This document shows positions 8,293 through 16,428 of a stretch of 33,832 bases of DNA, piece after piece. The notes beneath the pieces are model-generated. The model did no database searches, had not been told where the DNA came from, and worked only from the letters and a program-made list of their open reading frames with translations. The translations under genes were made by a program, and so were the position numbers. The stretch comes from Pseudomonas vlassakiae (GTDB lineage: Bacteria; Pseudomonadota; Gammaproteobacteria; Pseudomonadales; Pseudomonadaceae), in NCBI RefSeq assembly GCF_014269035.2, contig NZ_JABWRP020000032.1, forward strand, positions 1 to 33,832, read 5' to 3'. How positions within the stretch are numbered: position 1 is the first letter of the stretch; each line of letters opens with the position of its first letter.

Positions 8293-8919
8293 ATGGCTAA
8301 TTGCCATGACCTGTTCGAGCCGCCATCCTGTTGCGGCAAGCCTAGACAAGGACGTTACCTTTTGCCGTTCGCCACCACCCGCGCCACCCTCAGCCGTCAA
8401 TGGGCGCTGCTGCGCCAGTTACCCAGCCGTTCACCAGGTATCACCAGTGCCGAACTGGTGTGGCGCCTGCGCGATGTCGGCTTCAACGTCAGCAAACGTA
8501 CGGTGGAACGGGACCTCAACGAGCTGTCGCTGATCTTTCCGCTGGACCGCAATGACAAGAGCATCCCGTTTGGCTGGCACTGGTCGGCGAACGTTGCTGG
8601 CGAGCTGCGGGGTAATTTCGATTTGCAGGGATTTTTGCGTGGTGATTCGCTTCAGCCTGGGCAAGGGGCAGGAATCGAGATGCAAGCCTGGGTCAGCGAC
8701 CCATTGGCCAAGCAGTTGCGTGAAGCGCCATTGAGCGTGGACATGCAATTGACGGCACTGGACCAGGGGCACCGGCTGCGGGCGACGGTGGAAGATGGCG
8801 GGCCATTGCGCTGGTGGGTGCTGAGCCAGGGCGACGGCGTGGTGGTCGAAGAGCCGCAGGCACTGCGCGAAGAGATCGCCAGGACCTTGAGCAATGCGGC
8901 AGCACAGTACATGAATTAG
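8293..8919 (+). CDS. HTH regulator of WYL type, lacking the WYL core
   Basis: 208 residues. The N-terminal third has a DeoR/YafY-like winged helix: RQWALLRQLPS, ITSAELVWRLRDVGFNVSKRTVERDLNELS, with VSKRTVERDL as recognition helix. The C-terminus resembles the WCX tail of WYL regulators (VDMQLTALDQGHRLRATVEDG ending with VVVEEPQALREEIARTLSNA). The WYL-bearing ligand domain of about 100-150 residues usually found between these parts is missing; only GWHWSANVAGELRGNFDLQGF and a short linker join them. No stop, shift or sudden change of codon use marks a recent deletion. Target and signal are unknown; the divergent Sel1 gene is the obvious candidate. The start is the only Met before the HTH, with weak ribosome-site support (ACGAG). 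Confidence 0.75.
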   Translation: MANCHDLFEPPSCCGKPRQGRYLLPFATTRATLSRQWALLRQLPSRSPGITSAELVWRLRDVGFNVSKRTVERDLNELSLIFPLDRNDKSIPFGWHWSANVAGELRGNFDLQGFLRGDSLQPGQGAGIEMQAWVSDPLAKQLREAPLSVDMQLTALDQGHRLRATVEDGGPLRWWVLSQGDGVVVEEPQALREEIARTLSNAAAQYMN

Positions 8920-8927
8920 TCGCTTGT

Positions 8928-8999
8928 GCCGGCCTCTTCCCGGGTAAACCCGCTCCTGCAGGTACTGCGCAGCATTCAAGCCTGCGCGAAGAGGCCGGC
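8928..8999 (+). repeat. Inverted pair of P. putida REP elements (bidirectional terminator-like hairpin)
   Basis: GCCGGCCTCTTC at 8928-8939 is matched by GAAGAGGCCGGC at 8988-8999. The left copy continues as CCGGGTAAACCCGCTCCTGCAGG, close to the known 35-bp P. putida REP. The pair lies between the convergent HTH gene and the ABC permease, so the large hairpin could end or protect both transcripts. Confidence 0.7.
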
Positions 9000-9008
9000 A
9001 GAGGAAAA

Positions 9009-9872
9009 CTACCGCTGCATCCCCCACCGCCGAACGGTCAACCGCTCCAGCGTGTTGAACACCAACCCTTCGACCAGCAGACCGATCAGGATCACCACCG
9101 CCAACCCGGCAAACACCTTGTCGGTATACAGCTCGTTGCGGTTCTGGAAGATGTACCAGCCCAGCCCGCCTTTGCCGCTGCTGGCACCGAACACCAGTTC
9201 GGCGGCGATCAGGGTGCGCCAGGCGAACGCCCAGCCGATCTTCAGCCCCGAGAGGATCGACGGCAACGCGGCAGGTACCAGGATGTGCAGGACCAGGCGC
9301 AGCCCTTTCAGGCCGTAATTGCGCCCCGCCATGCGCAAGGTTTCCGATACCCCGAGAAAACCCGCATAGGTGTTCAGTGCCAGCGCCCACAGCACCGAAT
9401 GCACCAGCACGAAGATCAGGCTGTTGTCACCCAGCCCGAACCACAGCAGCGCCAGCGGCAGCAGGGCAATCGCCGGCAATGGGTTGAACATCGAGGTCAG
9501 TGTCCCCAGCAGGTCGCGACCGAGCTGGGTCGACACTGCCAGGCTGGTCAGGCCGAAGGCCAGCACGATGCCCAGCAGGTAACCCTTGAGCAGGATCACC
9601 AGCGACACGCCGACCTTGGCCGGCAGTTCACCACTGAGCAGGCCGTCCCACAGTGCCGCAGCCGTCTGCAGGAAGGTCGGCAGCAGCAGGTCGTTGCCCT
9701 GGTAGCGGGCGATCGCTTCCCACAAGGCGGCGATCACTACCAGGATCACCGCCTTGCGCAGCCAGCCGTGCTGCCACAGGCGTTGGGCCAAGGGTAGATT
9801 GCGTTCCACAGGCACACTGAGCAAAGGCTCCAGCTGCACCTCGTATTCCTGGCGTACAGGTGTAGGGGTCAT
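9009..9872 (-). CDS. ABC transporter permease, TauC/SsuC type (sulfonate or sulfate-ester uptake)
   Basis: 287 residues with about six membrane helices. The first is preceded by a cytoplasmic tail (to about residue 35) and the last ends near NTLERLTVRRWG. The binding-protein-dependent permease signature near AGRNYGLKGLRLVLHILVPAALPSILSGLK contains the EAA-like loop (conserved ...G...P..LP.I..G..) that contacts the ATPase. AAGGAG precedes the ATG. It is the last gene of the unit, 14 nt after the ATPase gene, and ends against the REP hairpin. Family members import taurine, alkanesulfonates, sulfate esters or nitrate-like anions. The linked TauD-type dioxygenase favours an organosulfur compound. 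Confidence 0.87.
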   Translation of the reverse strand: MTPTPVRQEYEVQLEPLLSVPVERNLPLAQRLWQHGWLRKAVILVVIAALWEAIARYQGNDLLLPTFLQTAAALWDGLLSGELPAKVGVSLVILLKGYLLGIVLAFGLTSLAVSTQLGRDLLGTLTSMFNPLPAIALLPLALLWFGLGDNSLIFVLVHSVLWALALNTYAGFLGVSETLRMAGRNYGLKGLRLVLHILVPAALPSILSGLKIGWAFAWRTLIAAELVFGASSGKGGLGWYIFQNRNELYTDKVFAGLAVVILIGLLVEGLVFNTLERLTVRRWGMQR

Positions 9873-9886
9873 GGCTAAAGCTCCTT

Positions 9887-10750
9887 TCAGTAGGCGATGC
9901 GAATGTCGTTGAAGCCCAGGTCATCGGCCGGCTCAGGGGCTTCGGCCTCGTCGAACAGCAAGCGATGGATGCGCCGCGCGCTGGCCTGGAAGTCGGCAGC
10001 GCCGAGGCTGCCGAGGTCGTACTGGTGGCTATGCACCTCCGCTCGTACCCGGCCCGGATGGGGCGACAGCAGCAGGATGCGGTTGCCGACCACCAGCGCC
10101 TCCTCGATGGAATGGGTGACGAACAGCAAGGTGAAACGCACTTCCTCCCACAGCAGCAGCAGCTCTTCCTGCATCTTGCGCCGGGTCAGCGCATCCAGCG
10201 CGGCGAACGGCTCGTCCATCAGCAGGATCTTCGGCTGGGTCGCCAGCGCCCGGGCGATCGCCACGCGTGCCTTCATCCCGCCCGACAGCATGTGCGGGTA
10301 GACATCGGCAAAGGCGGCCAGGCCGACCTTGTCCAGGTAATGCAAGGCCCGCTCCTCGGCCTCGGCGCGCTTGAGCTGGCCGGACACCAGCAGCGGGAAC
10401 ATGACGTTCTCTTTCACCGTCTTCCAGGGCGGTAACTGGTCGAACTCCTGGAACACCACGATGCGGTCAGGCCCGGGGCCGTTGACCGGCTGGCCCTGCA
10501 GCAGGATCTGCCCTTCCTGGGGGGCGATGAAACCGGCCACGGCCTTGAGCAGGGTGGATTTGCCGCAGCCAGACGGGCCCAGCAGGACAAAGCGGTCAGC
10601 GCGATCGACTTCGAAGCTGACCTGGTGGGTGGCCCGCACCACGCGTTGCGCGGTGCGGTACTCGAGGCTCAGGTTGTCCACCTTGAGCAACGGCGGTGTA
10701 GCGACACGGCTCAGGTTGCTGGCCGTGTGGCCTGGCAATGGGGCGGTCAT
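9887..10750 (-). CDS. ABC transporter ATPase, TauB/SsuB type
   Basis: 287 residues with a full nucleotide-binding domain: Walker A GPSGCGKST (about 58-66), Q-loop in VVFQEFDQLPPWKTV, signature LSGGMKARVAIARAL, Walker B ILLMDEPFAALD, and H-loop VTHSIEEAL. The LLPW.KTV..NV and LSGGM(K/R)(A/Q)R patterns are those of the nitrate/sulfonate/taurine ABC group. The C-terminal tail after the H-loop is longer than in E. coli TauB and acidic (EAEAPEPADD). It lies 6 nt after the binding-protein gene and 14 nt before the permease gene, so the three are co-expressed. It powers import from the cytoplasmic side. Confidence 0.9.
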   Translation of the reverse strand: MTAPLPGHTASNLSRVATPPLLKVDNLSLEYRTAQRVVRATHQVSFEVDRADRFVLLGPSGCGKSTLLKAVAGFIAPQEGQILLQGQPVNGPGPDRIVVFQEFDQLPPWKTVKENVMFPLLVSGQLKRAEAEERALHYLDKVGLAAFADVYPHMLSGGMKARVAIARALATQPKILLMDEPFAALDALTRRKMQEELLLLWEEVRFTLLFVTHSIEEALVVGNRILLLSPHPGRVRAEVHSHQYDLGSLGAADFQASARRIHRLLFDEAEAPEPADDLGFNDIRIAY

Positions 10751-10756
10751 GGTCGG

Positions 10757-11776
10757 TCAGCTCCCTTGCAGCGGGCGTTCATCCTGGAAGAAGTAGTCCT
10801 TCCACGATGCCGGCTTGTGCTTGATGGCGCCAACCCGATACAGGAACTCGGCCAGCTTGTAGGTGTTCTTCGGCGTGACGGTGAACTCGTACTGCGGGTT
10901 GTCGATCAGCTTGATCAGCGCGTCGCGGTCGATCTTGGCCTTGGTCACGCGGATGTAGGTATCCGCTGCGGCGGCCTTGTCGTTCTGGGCGAAGTCCGCC
11001 GCCTCGGCCAGGGCGTCGACGAAGGCCTTGTAGGTCTTGGGGTTGTCGTTGCGGAATTTCTCGGTGGCGAACAGCAGGGTCGGCGAGTTGGGGCCGAGCA
11101 GGTCATAGCTGTTGAGCACCACATGCACGTTCTTGTTGGCCAGCGCCTGGTCCTGGAACGGCGGGTTGGAGAAGTGCCCGTTCAGTTCGGTACCGCCGGC
11201 CAGCAGCGCGGCGGTGGCATCCGGATGCGGCACGGCCAGGGTGTACTTGTCGAGGCGGTTGTATTCCTTGTCGCCCCACTGCTGGGCGGCGGCGTATTGC
11301 AGGAAGCGAGACTGCACCGAAACACCTACCGCAGGCACCGCAATGCGGTCCTTGTCAGAAATGTCGGCGATGGTCTTCACGTTCGGGTTGCTGCTCACCA
11401 GGTAGTACGGGAAGTTGCCCAATGAGGCCACGGCCTTGACGTTCTGCCGGTCCTTGGTACGGTCCCACACGGTCAGCAGCGGGCCGACCCCGGCACCGGC
11501 GATGTCCACCGAACCGGACAGCAGCGCGTCGTTGATCGCCGAACCGCCAGACAGCTGGGCCCAGTCGACCTCGATGTCGATGCCCTGCTGCTTGCCGTGC
11601 TTCTCGATCAGGTGCTGGTCACGCACCACGTTGAGCAGCAGGTAGACGATGCCGAACTGCTCGGCGATGCGGATCTTGCCTTCGGCTTGTGCCACGGCGG
11701 GGGCCGCCAGGCTGCCGACGACCAGGCTGGCGCCCAGGCCGATGCTTGCCGCCAGGCGGCTGATGGATTTGCGCAT
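10757..11776 (-). CDS. Periplasmic sulfonate/sulfate-ester-type binding protein
   Basis: 339 residues from the ATG at 11776 (MRKSISRLAASIGLGASLVV), which has GAGGA 8 nt upstream. The 27-codon extension in front lacks any signal and is rejected. The signal peptide ends at AVAQA. The mature protein has the SsuA/TauA/NMT1-like fold pattern: IRIAEQFGIVYLLLNVVRDQ, then LSGGSAINDALLSGSVDIAG, with hinge segments and a C-terminal YEFTVTPKNTYKLAEFLYRVG. It captures the ligand in the periplasm for the ATPase/permease that follow. The exact ligand is not readable. The TauD-type gene directly upstream (17-nt gap) suggests taurine, an alkanesulfonate or an alkyl sulfate. Confidence 0.85.
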   Translation of the reverse strand: MRKSISRLAASIGLGASLVVGSLAAPAVAQAEGKIRIAEQFGIVYLLLNVVRDQHLIEKHGKQQGIDIEVDWAQLSGGSAINDALLSGSVDIAGAGVGPLLTVWDRTKDRQNVKAVASLGNFPYYLVSSNPNVKTIADISDKDRIAVPAVGVSVQSRFLQYAAAQQWGDKEYNRLDKYTLAVPHPDATAALLAGGTELNGHFSNPPFQDQALANKNVHVVLNSYDLLGPNSPTLLFATEKFRNDNPKTYKAFVDALAEAADFAQNDKAAAADTYIRVTKAKIDRDALIKLIDNPQYEFTVTPKNTYKLAEFLYRVGAIKHKPASWKDYFFQDERPLQGS

Positions 11777-11793
11777 GATGAATTCCTCAGTCG

Positions 11794-12693
11794 TCAGAAC
11801 GGGGCATCGCCCTGGATGGTGGTGCGGAACAGTTTGCGGCGCAGGTGCGCCGGGCAACCGGTGGCCAGGTGGATCAGTGAACGGTTGTCCCAGAACACCA
11901 GGTCATGGGGCTGCCACTGGTGGCGGTAGATGTTCTGTTCGAGCACGCTCAGCGCGTACAGCTGTTGCAGCACGTCGCGGCTTTCATCATCCGGCAGGCC
12001 GACGATGCGGGTGGTGAAGCCTTCGCTGACGAACAGCGCCTTGCGGCCGTTTTCCGGGTGGGTACGCACCACCGGGTGGATGACTTCCTTCACCTGCGCG
12101 AGCTGTTCGGCGGTCAGGGTCGGACGCCAGTTGCCTTCGAATTTGGTTTCGGCGTAACGGGCGGTATAGGAGTGAGCGGCACTGCGGCCCTCGACCACTT
12201 TGCGCAGGGCTTCGGGTACCGCGTCCCAGGCTTTGTGCATGTCGGCGAACAGGGTGTCGCCGCCTTCGCTGGGAAGCTCCTGGGCATGCAGCATGGAGCC
12301 GAGGCTCGGCAGCTCCTTGTACGACAGGTCCGAGTGCCAGAACTTGCCGGCATCGCCAAGGCCGATATTCTGGCCATTCTCGATGATGTTGGAGACGATC
12401 AGGATTTCCGGGTGGCCGGCAAGCAGAAACTGCTTGAGCACATGGATCTGCAATTCGCCAAAGCGGCGGCTGAAGGCGATCTGTTGTTCCGGGCTGATGC
12501 GCTGGTCACGGAACACCAGCACATGGTGGTCGAGGTGGGCGCGATGAATACGGGCGAAATCCTCGGCGGTAACCGGCTTGGCCAGGTCCAGGCCAATGAG
12601 CTCGGCGCCGACGGCACCGGAGAACGGGCGGATTTCGAAGGTTTGCGGCTGGGCGCTGTCGATGGTCGACAAGGCGTTCGAGGCGGCTGGCAT
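11794..12693 (-). CDS. TauD/TfdA-family Fe(II)/2-oxoglutarate dioxygenase (taurine or sulfate-ester type)
   Basis: 299 residues; GGGAG sits 7 nt before the ATG. Iron ligands line up as H120-x-D122 (in KFWHSDLSYKELPS) and H275 (in WDNRSLIHLATG). The 2-oxoglutarate-binding arginines R286 and R290 keep the +11/+15 spacing from the distal His seen in E. coli TauD. Conserved segments HPVVRTHPENGRKALFVSEG and GFTTRIVGL confirm the family. Such enzymes hydroxylate the carbon next to sulfonate or sulfate, releasing sulfite or sulfate for sulfur-starved cells. TauD itself and the alkylsulfatase AtsK share all these residues, so substrate cannot be settled here. It is first in the unit, ahead of the importer genes, unlike the tauABCD order of E. 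coli. Confidence 0.88.
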   Translation of the reverse strand: MPAASNALSTIDSAQPQTFEIRPFSGAVGAELIGLDLAKPVTAEDFARIHRAHLDHHVLVFRDQRISPEQQIAFSRRFGELQIHVLKQFLLAGHPEILIVSNIIENGQNIGLGDAGKFWHSDLSYKELPSLGSMLHAQELPSEGGDTLFADMHKAWDAVPEALRKVVEGRSAAHSYTARYAETKFEGNWRPTLTAEQLAQVKEVIHPVVRTHPENGRKALFVSEGFTTRIVGLPDDESRDVLQQLYALSVLEQNIYRHQWQPHDLVFWDNRSLIHLATGCPAHLRRKLFRTTIQGDAPF

Positions 12694-12814
12694 GTGTCAC
12701 TCCCACGCAGTGCGCGACTTCAAAGGCGCGCAACGATCAGAAACGCACGGGGATTACCCGTGTGGGTTCAAGTCGTGCGGCGCATCGATTGGTCGACGGG
12801 TACGCAGTGGGGTG

Positions 12815-12843
12815 ACTATAAATGCATAAGAAAAATAATTTAA
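12815..12843 (-). promoter_or_regulatory. Candidate promoter of the dioxygenase-ABC unit
   Basis: On the minus strand a strong -10 TATAGT (12815-12820) is preceded, after 17 nt, by a weak -35 TTAAAT (12838-12843). A weak -35 in an AT-rich stretch fits a promoter needing an activator, such as the sulfur-starvation regulator CysB (inference). TTATGC occurs twice in the same orientation about 30 nt apart (near 12822-12827 and 12855-12861). The leader to the ATG at 12693 would be about 115 nt. Confidence 0.45.
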
Positions 12844-12884
12844 ATACCGTTAGCGCATAACCATATGAAACGGTTCACGCACTG

Positions 12885-12905
12885 AAAAGGGGCGCCAGAC
12901 GCCCC
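12885..12905 (-). terminator. Rho-independent terminator of the bcs operon
   Basis: Read on the minus strand, GGGGCG-TCTGG-CGCCCC-TTTTC forms a 6-bp GC stem with a 5-nt loop and a T run. It starts 1 nt after the bcsC stop codon, exactly where the long operon should end and just before the dioxygenase promoter region. Confidence 0.8.
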
Positions 12906-12906
12906 C

Positions 12907-15900
12907 TCAACGCCATTCGCTGTAGGGCTCCAGCGAGGTGACCGGCAAGGCCAGGTTGCCGCGCCACGGCTCGAACAGGTAGCGCACGTAGAGCATGGCA
13001 TGGCTGGGCGCATAATCTTTGCTGTGCTGCCAGTCGAAACCTCCGCCCAGCGCCCAGCGATCGTTCAGGCGCCGCTCGAAGGCACCATGCAGGCGATAGC
13101 CCACGCCGGTGCTGCTGCTGGCATCGGTGGTCGCATCGATGTTCGACTCGATGATGTCGTAACGCGCCAGCAGCTTGCGGTTGAGGCTATCGTCCGGGTA
13201 GAGCCGGCTGCTGTCGCTGCTGGCGTGGGACCAGCTGGCCGAGCCTTCCAGCAGGAACGACCAGTCATAGTTGCGCCAGGCATAGCTGACCGGCACACCG
13301 ATCGACTCGTAGCGTTGCGGGCTGTAGTAACCACCCTGACCGAGGCTGTAGCCGCCCAGGTCCTTGTCATAGCGCCAGTCCATCACGGTCAGGCCCACGC
13401 GCATGCGCTCGTCGGCCTTCTCCACGAGGCGGTAGTAATACCCTGCCATTGCACGGGTGCGCTGGTTGTCGGCAACGTTCTCGCCGACCAGCCAATGGTG
13501 GCCGAGGCTTGCCCAGACGCCGTAATCTCCCCCCTGGTCCCAGCTCAGGCCCAGCGTGGCACCGTTGGCCGTAACACCACCCCAACGCACGTTGGTAGCC
13601 GGGTCACGCGTGCCGGCGAACGACAGCAGCGAGTTGCTCATCGGCCGACGCGAGGCCGCCAGCGACCACCCCACCTGCCCCAGGTCGCCATTGACGATAG
13701 CGCCGCCCAGCCAGTTGTTGACCTCATAGCCTTGGGTCGTGCCCAGGTCGAAGCCCCAGCGGCTGTTCTGCCAGCCCATCGCCAGCACGCCACCATTGGC
13801 GGTCTGCGAACCCGGCTGGCAGGTCGGCAGCGGTGCACCGCTGCGGGTGACGCCGACGAACTGGCAGGTACCGAAGTCAGCGGTGTTGTTACCGTTTTCG
13901 TCGAGGTCGAACGAGCCGGCATCCATCCCGATACGCTCGACCCGCGCAAACGCCCTGCCGTCTTCCCAAGGGGTGTCGACATGCAGCAAGGTCGTTTGCG
14001 TGCTCAAGCGAGAGATACCGGGCGTGCCGTCGTTCTTGCGCCAGCCATAGTCATGCATGAGGGTGACATTGGTATTGCGCTGCTGGTACAGCTCATCGAC
14101 GTCGCTGCGCAAGCTGCGCGCCAGCCAGTCATCGGTGTCCTTCGCCCGGCTGGCGAAGGTCATCGCGCGGTCGTCACGTGGCGAGGCCTGCGAGTGGCTG
14201 ATCATCTGCGCATCGGCCATGGCTGCGGCATACAGATCCAACGCCCGCTGCGGGTCGTTGGCCGCCACCAGCCTGGCTGCATCGCGGCGCAGCAACGGGT
14301 CGGGCAGCGCCTGTCTGGCGGCGACATGCTCCAGGAGCCGAGCCGCTTCTTCCTTCTCGCCCAAGGCCACCAGCACTTCGGCATAACGGCGCTGGGCATC
14401 GCTCTGCTCGTCGGTGAACTGCAGCGGCTGCGCCGCCAGTGCTTGGCGAACGCGGGCCAGGTCGCCTTCGGCAATCCAGCTTTCCATCACCCCCAGGCGG
14501 GCCTCGGCGCGCTGCGGCTGAACCTGCAGCACGCGCTCGTAGTAACCCAGTGCCTTGCGATGATCGCCACGCTCTGCCGCCCAGTCGGCCATCAGCAGCA
14601 GGTCGTCCGGGTCGCCCTCGCCATGGGCCAGGCCGGCTTCCAGCACGGCGCTGGCTTCGTCGGTGCGGCCTTGGTTCTGCAGGCGTTGGGCCTGGGCCAG
14701 GGTCATGCGCCGGCGCACGCGCTTGTCGAGAGTGCGCATGTCGTCGGTCCAGGCGCCTTGCGGCACGGCGCGCAAGGTGTCGTGGACCTGTGCATCGCGG
14801 TCGCTGGATTCCAGGTACAGGCCATGGGCGTAACGCGTGGCGGGATCGGCGGGCTGGCGCTGCAACACGCGGTTGAATGCAGCATCGGCCTCAGCGTTAC
14901 GGCCCTGTTGGCGCAGGCTGTTGGCCAGCTGGTAGGCCAGCCAGGGCTCATCAGGCGCCAGCTCGGCAGCCTGCCCCAGCACCTGGCTGGCGGTCGCCCA
15001 GTCCTGGCGCTGCACGGCGGCATCACCCTGCTCGCGCAGGCGGCCTAGCTCCAGGCTGCGGCGCAGGCTGGCGAACTGGGCCTGCTGGGCCTTCGGCAGG
15101 CTGTCCAGATAGGCTTCGGCCTTGTCGGTCGATTGTGCCTGGTAGATCCGCATCAGCCCGCGTACCGCGCTTTCATTGCCTGGCACCTTGCGCTGCACTT
15201 GCAGGTATTGCCGCTCGGCACTGGCCAGGTCGCCTTCCGCGAACGACACATCAGCCAAACCCAGCATGGCGAACTCGTCGTCAGGGCGCTGCTGGCGTGC
15301 CTGCTGGTAGAGCGAACGGGCAGTACGCAAATCCTGCTTTTCCAACGCGCTGTCAGCGCGCTGCAGCATACCCCAGTACTGGCTGGAGGCTTCGAGGTCT
15401 TTCCATTTACTCATCAGCCGGGTGTTCTGCTCGATGGTAACGGCCTGGTGGAACGCCACGTTGGCTTCCCCATAGCGGCGCTGACGCATCAGCGCAACAC
15501 CGAGCGCACCGTGCAGGCTGGCATCATCGGCATAGCGGCGCAGGGCCAGGCGCAGCTGTGCTTCAGCCTGGACGTTGCGGTTCTGGTCGAGCAACGCCTT
15601 GCCACGCTGGCCGGCCTGCCAGGCCGGATCGGCCACCAGGGTGCGTTGCTGCCTGAGGGTGTCATTGGCCAGCGGCAACAGCGGCGATGCCGGATAACGC
15701 TGGACGAATGCCTGCCAGGCGGCAACGCTGCTGGCACTCACCGGTTGCTCGGACAGGTAGTCGAACTCGCGCTGGGCAGCGGCATCGCGCGCCGTCGGGT
15801 CGCGCGACAACTGGTCGAGCACGGCCAAGGCCTCGGTGTCACGGTCCTCGCTGAACAGCCAGGCCGCCAAGGTCTGGCGCAGCCCCGGATTGCCTGGGTA

Positions 15901-16428
15901 TTGACGATCGAGTTGCTGCAACTGACGGATCGCTTCCGGACGCTGCCCGGCCAGGTTGCCACGCACGCGCCAGTAGTCCAGTGCCAGATCCAGCGTGGGC
16001 AGTTCGCCGCCGAACAACTGGTCATAAGCGACCAGGGCCTCATCGTAACGCCCGGTGACCGCCATCAGCCGCGCTTGCTGCAAGCGCTGCGCCTGCTCGG
16101 GCTGCTGTAGCGCCATCAGCCGTCGGGCTTGCCGGTCCTGAAGGCTCCCCGGTGCCATTTGAGCGATGCTTGCCCGCAATTGTTCGGCTTCTTCAGGTTT
16201 CTGCTCACGCAGCGCCAGGCTCAACGAGGCCAGCAAGGCATCAGGGTTGCGCGGGTCCAATAGCCGCAGCCTGGCCAGGGCATCGTGAACCAAGTCGTCA
16301 CGGTGCAGCGCCTCACCAATACGTACCTGTTCCAAGAGCCATTGGCGCTGCTCATCGCGGTCTTTCGGCTGCGCGGCCACGGCACAGGACAAGGCGGTCA
16401 GCGTCAGCACGCCGATCATTCGGAACAT
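12907..16428 (-). CDS. bcsC: Cellulose export outer-membrane protein BcsC
   Basis: 1173 residues, close to E. coli BcsC (about 1157). A signal peptide (MFRMIGVLTLTALSCAVAAQ) is followed by a long array of TPR units across roughly residues 25-750 (for example PDALLASLSLALREQKPEEA, DDASLHGALGVALMRQRRYG, AEARLGVMESWIAEGDLARV). The last third or so is a beta-barrel with alternating aromatic and polar residues, ending YVRYLFEPWRGNLALPVTSL... The TPRs reach through the periplasm to BcsB and the barrel lets cellulose out. It is the last gene of the operon. Two starts are possible: ATG 16428, or ATG 16419, which gives the ATGA overlap seen at most other junctions; the latter would shorten the protein by three residues. 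Confidence 0.95.
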   Translation of the reverse strand: MFRMIGVLTLTALSCAVAAQPKDRDEQRQWLLEQVRIGEALHRDDLVHDALARLRLLDPRNPDALLASLSLALREQKPEEAEQLRASIAQMAPGSLQDRQARRLMALQQPEQAQRLQQARLMAVTGRYDEALVAYDQLFGGELPTLDLALDYWRVRGNLAGQRPEAIRQLQQLDRQYPGNPGLRQTLAAWLFSEDRDTEALAVLDQLSRDPTARDAAAQREFDYLSEQPVSASSVAAWQAFVQRYPASPLLPLANDTLRQQRTLVADPAWQAGQRGKALLDQNRNVQAEAQLRLALRRYADDASLHGALGVALMRQRRYGEANVAFHQAVTIEQNTRLMSKWKDLEASSQYWGMLQRADSALEKQDLRTARSLYQQARQQRPDDEFAMLGLADVSFAEGDLASAERQYLQVQRKVPGNESAVRGLMRIYQAQSTDKAEAYLDSLPKAQQAQFASLRRSLELGRLREQGDAAVQRQDWATASQVLGQAAELAPDEPWLAYQLANSLRQQGRNAEADAAFNRVLQRQPADPATRYAHGLYLESSDRDAQVHDTLRAVPQGAWTDDMRTLDKRVRRRMTLAQAQRLQNQGRTDEASAVLEAGLAHGEGDPDDLLLMADWAAERGDHRKALGYYERVLQVQPQRAEARLGVMESWIAEGDLARVRQALAAQPLQFTDEQSDAQRRYAEVLVALGEKEEAARLLEHVAARQALPDPLLRRDAARLVAANDPQRALDLYAAAMADAQMISHSQASPRDDRAMTFASRAKDTDDWLARSLRSDVDELYQQRNTNVTLMHDYGWRKNDGTPGISRLSTQTTLLHVDTPWEDGRAFARVERIGMDAGSFDLDENGNNTADFGTCQFVGVTRSGAPLPTCQPGSQTANGGVLAMGWQNSRWGFDLGTTQGYEVNNWLGGAIVNGDLGQVGWSLAASRRPMSNSLLSFAGTRDPATNVRWGGVTANGATLGLSWDQGGDYGVWASLGHHWLVGENVADNQRTRAMAGYYYRLVEKADERMRVGLTVMDWRYDKDLGGYSLGQGGYYSPQRYESIGVPVSYAWRNYDWSFLLEGSASWSHASSDSSRLYPDDSLNRKLLARYDIIESNIDATTDASSSTGVGYRLHGAFERRLNDRWALGGGFDWQHSKDYAPSHAMLYVRYLFEPWRGNLALPVTSLEPYSEWR

